DNA from: Palsa-504 sp050698735
GTDB lineage: Bacteria > Actinomycetota > Actinomycetes > Streptosporangiales > Streptosporangiaceae
NCBI GenBank assembly: GCA_050698735.1
Contig: JBOHCG010000145.1
Span: 1 to 14,144, forward strand
Reading direction: 5' to 3'
DNA: 14,144 nucleotides
The notes below the pieces were generated by a model that was not told where the DNA came from, searched no databases, and worked only from the letters and a program-made list of their open reading frames with translations. Of the stretch, positions 12,190 through 14,144 are shown piece by piece. Numbering within the stretch: the stretch's first letter is position 1; each line of letters opens with the position of its first letter. Both the position numbers and the translations under genes were made by a program.

Positions 12190-12485
12190 GGCTCAGGCAC
12201 GACCCTGCGCCCGCGCCTCATCTCCTGGGATTACGGGGCAGGGTACCGCGCCAACAGCCCCGACGTAGCTCATACCGCGCATTTCATACCAAGTGTCTCG
12301 CGCCGGGCGAGGAACCGGGCGTGAATCGCGCATCTCACCCAATCTTGTCTACCACGCTCTGTTCCACCCCACTTGGAATGCCCCGCGAAACCTCCAAGCG
12401 TCATCTGCCCTCAGTTTCAGCGAAGCATGCACAGATGGACCTAGCGGTATGGGCACTGGCGTCGCCCCAATGACTGCCGGGGGTG
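12190..12485. other. intergenic region without a recognisable gene
   Basis: This 296-bp gap lies between the HNH gene and the HTH/membrane-anchor gene, both on the minus strand. It has lower G+C than its flanks and no reading frame I would defend. On the minus strand TTGGTA (12292 to 12287) with a TACGTC about 19 bp further on is a weak promoter candidate for the downstream gene. A short hairpin spanning 12476-12494, with the HNH stop codon in its loop, may help terminate the HNH transcript. Confidence 0.4.
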
Positions 12486-14144
12486 TCACCCGGCGCTGGC
12501 CGGCGGGCTGTGGCTGCGGAAGACCCTGGTGCCGTCGGGGCTGCGGGCGGTGGTGGTGCCGTCGGGGTTGAGGGTGACGGTCCAGCCCAGCTGGTGGATC
12601 ATGATCTGATGGTGGAACGTGCAGTACAGCCCGGTGGTCTTGACGCTGGTGGTGCCGCCGTTGGCCTTGTGCACGAGGTGGTGCACGTCGCATGTGGACG
12701 CGGGCTGGTCGCATTTTCCGGCCCATTGGCAGTGCTGGTCGCGGAGGGTGACGGCGGTGCGGATCGCGGCCGGGATGGTGGTGCTGTGGCCGATGTCGAG
12801 GGGGAGGCTGGGGCCGGCCAGGCGGGCGCCGAGCTGCCGGCGGCGCAGGTAGGAGGCGAGCCCGCCGGGGCCCGACAGCAGGTCGATCGCCTTGCCGATG
12901 ATCGCCTGGCGCAGCGCCTGGCGGAGTTCCTCCGGGGACGAACCCTCCGGCAGCGCGGACGCCGGATCGGCCGGCGCGTTGCCGGGCCTGGATGCGGTTG
13001 ATTCGTCCGGCCCGATCGGAGTTCCGGATTGGCTAGTTCCGGGTGCTGATGCTGATGCCTGCTCGTCCGGATCGGGCGCGCTGGCAGGCGCGTGGCTGCC
13101 AGGCAGGGTCCCCGGCTCAGCTGGCCCGGGAGCGGGCTGGCCGGCGGTGTCGCGGTGCTCGAGGCGGTGCAGTTCGGCACACAGCCGGACGAGGTCGTCG
13201 AGGGCGGCGGGGTCGATGTCGCCGGTGACGACGGGGACCAGGATCGCGTCGCAGGCCACAGCCTGGGCGGCGCGGCCCTCCAGCCAGGCGCCGCCGTCGC
13301 TGCCGGTCACTGATGCCGCGGCGCGGTACGCCGCCCACCGGGCCGCGGCGGCGGTGATCCACTCGCGCTGCAGGGCCGACCCGCCGTCCATCGCGCACAG
13401 CTCGGCCAGCGTCATGTGGACCAGGCCCTTAACGGGGTGCCCGGCCCGGTCCGGCAGCAGATCGGCGGCGAGCAGCCGTTTCATCGCGTCGGCGAGCGCA
13501 TCGTGGTAGCGCTCGGGCTTGCTGCGCGTGTCGCCGGCTCCGGCCGGCCTGGCCAGCGCGTCCAGGACCGCGCCGACCATCGCGGCGCAGTCGGCGGTCA
13601 GATCTCCGTGCAGGACCCCGGCGCCGTCGAGGGTGGTGGCCAGCCGCAGGGCGCGGTCCGCGGGGGCCGGGTCCGGCGGGCCGTCCGGGAGGGACCGCAG
13701 GTACATCTCGGTGGCCAGGCCGACCAGGTCGGCCAGGGTCGCGCCGTGCAGCTTGGTCCAGACCAGGAGACCGTCGGCGTCGTCCCGGCCGGGGGCCGGG
13801 ATCTTCCCGGTGATCTCGCACAGCTCCCGGGCCCACGACTCCGAGAGGATCCCGGCGGCCATCGCATGGTGGATCTTCGGATGTGCCTCGGCGCGGCGGG
13901 ACCAGGCGGTGTGCGCCCAGGCGGCGGCCCGGGTGACGTCCGCCTGGTGGATCAGCCAGGACCGCGGGCTGTACTCCCCGTCCTCCGTGTACCCCTGCCC
14001 CGCGGTGAATGCGCCCTGCACGGAGGCGTGCGCGGCGGTCCACATCGCGTGCACCTGTTCCAGGGTCTTCAGGACCCGGGCCTGCTCGGCGGCGGCCATC
14101 GTGGCGTGGTCGGCGGCGTTGAGGTGCCGCATGGCGGCCACCAG
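12486..14144 (-). CDS. DUF222 / HNH endonuclease signature protein of the 13E12 repeat family (5' end outside window)
   Basis: At least 552 residues are visible, and the frame is still open at the window edge. The N-terminal half is the helical DUF222 region (for example Trp-Leu-Ile-His-Gln-Ala-Asp-Val-Thr-Arg and His-Ala-Met-Ala-Ala-Gly-Ile-Leu-Ser). About residues 325-400 form a Pro/Ala/Ser/Asp-rich linker. Numbered from the GTG at 14141, the C-terminal HNH domain (about 467-525) has Cys471, Cys477, Cys484, His487-His488, Asn494, Cys507 and His510-His511, a normal HNH core with a zinc-binding Cys set. It is therefore expected to bind and nick or cut DNA. These genes are multicopy in actinomycetes (REP13E12 in Mycobacterium tuberculosis), and their biological role is unsettled. 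I see no flanking repeats that would mark a mobile element here. Confidence 0.9.
   Translation of the reverse strand: MVAAMRHLNAADHATMAAAEQARVLKTLEQVHAMWTAAHASVQGAFTAGQGYTEDGEYSPRSWLIHQADVTRAAAWAHTAWSRRAEAHPKIHHAMAAGILSESWARELCEITGKIPAPGRDDADGLLVWTKLHGATLADLVGLATEMYLRSLPDGPPDPAPADRALRLATTLDGAGVLHGDLTADCAAMVGAVLDALARPAGAGDTRSKPERYHDALADAMKRLLAADLLPDRAGHPVKGLVHMTLAELCAMDGGSALQREWITAAAARWAAYRAAASVTGSDGGAWLEGRAAQAVACDAILVPVVTGDIDPAALDDLVRLCAELHRLEHRDTAGQPAPGPAEPGTLPGSHAPASAPDPDEQASASAPGTSQSGTPIGPDESTASRPGNAPADPASALPEGSSPEELRQALRQAIIGKAIDLLSGPGGLASYLRRRQLGARLAGPSLPLDIGHSTTIPAAIRTAVTLRDQHCQWAGKCDQPASTCDVHHLVHKANGGTTSVKTTGLYCTFHHQIMIHQLGWTVTLNPDGTTTARSPDGTRVFRSHSPPASAG

Noticed and set aside
12033..12473. 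Plus-strand open frames in the gap before the HNH gene
   Set aside because: They overlap the 5' end of the HTH/membrane-anchor gene antisense, lack ribosome-binding sites and show no recognisable family.
12476..12494. Hairpin at the HNH gene end as a firm terminator
   Set aside because: The stem is short, needs a 2-nt bulge, has a 3-nt loop and no T-run, so it is only mentioned in the intergenic entry.
12486..14144. HNH gene as part of a mobile intron or insertion sequence
   Set aside because: No intron core, inverted terminal repeats or target duplications are visible. The DUF222 plus HNH layout is the usual stand-alone 13E12 form.

Overview
The window is very G+C-rich throughout, with strong G/C bias at third codon positions. 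Its gene content is that of an actinomycete: a DUF222/13E12-type HNH protein, a DUF397-like small acidic protein, an Ada-AlkA fusion next to ogt, two DUF2277/YccF neighbours and several leaderless-type promoters. I cannot place it below the phylum/class level (Actinomycetota, perhaps Streptosporangiales-like). No tRNA, rRNA, CRISPR array or complete insertion sequence is visible.

Layout. 1-272: the 3' end of dapB (lysine/diaminopimelate pathway). 327-943: a two-gene unit, DUF2277 plus the membrane protein YccF, joined by an ATGA overlap. 954-1716: a NUDIX hydrolase and a small acidic protein, transcribed divergently from a 31-bp region that appears to hold two back-to-back leaderless promoters. 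1737-2994, minus strand: a lipoprotein and an MntP-like manganese exporter. 3050-5157, minus strand: an alkylation-repair operon of an Ada-AlkA fusion (sensor, AraC regulator and glycosylase) translationally coupled to an Ogt methyltransferase. 5205-5526: the C-terminal third of an AIM24-family gene that still has a textbook intrinsic terminator. 5527-5830: an unusually A+T-rich non-coding island with operator-like inverted repeats and a perfect 14-bp hairpin, leading into a small unrecognised gene (5831-6118). 6123-6180: a shared bidirectional terminator. 6182-7117, minus strand: a PHP-type histidinol-phosphatase-like enzyme with a tandem Asn-His-Ala-Ala-Asp N-terminus.

7161-12189 is the most distinctive block. 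An NfeD-stomatin (SPFH) membrane-microdomain operon on the plus strand is bracketed by two minus-strand paralogues. Each carries the same roughly 70-residue helix-turn-helix-like domain and a long disordered Gly-Trp-rich segment. In one the domain is C-terminal. In the other it is N-terminal and the protein ends in a single membrane anchor, and its gene overlaps the SPFH gene tail-to-tail by 8 bp. This arrangement is the best candidate for an undescribed functional association. 12486-14144 is a DUF222/HNH (13E12 family) gene running off the window.

Short in-frame tandem DNA repeats (15, 18 and 27 bp) recur at five places, mostly encoding disordered protein segments. Several genes have a -10-like hexamer 6-7 nt before the start codon and no Shine-Dalgarno sequence, as expected for leaderless mRNAs.
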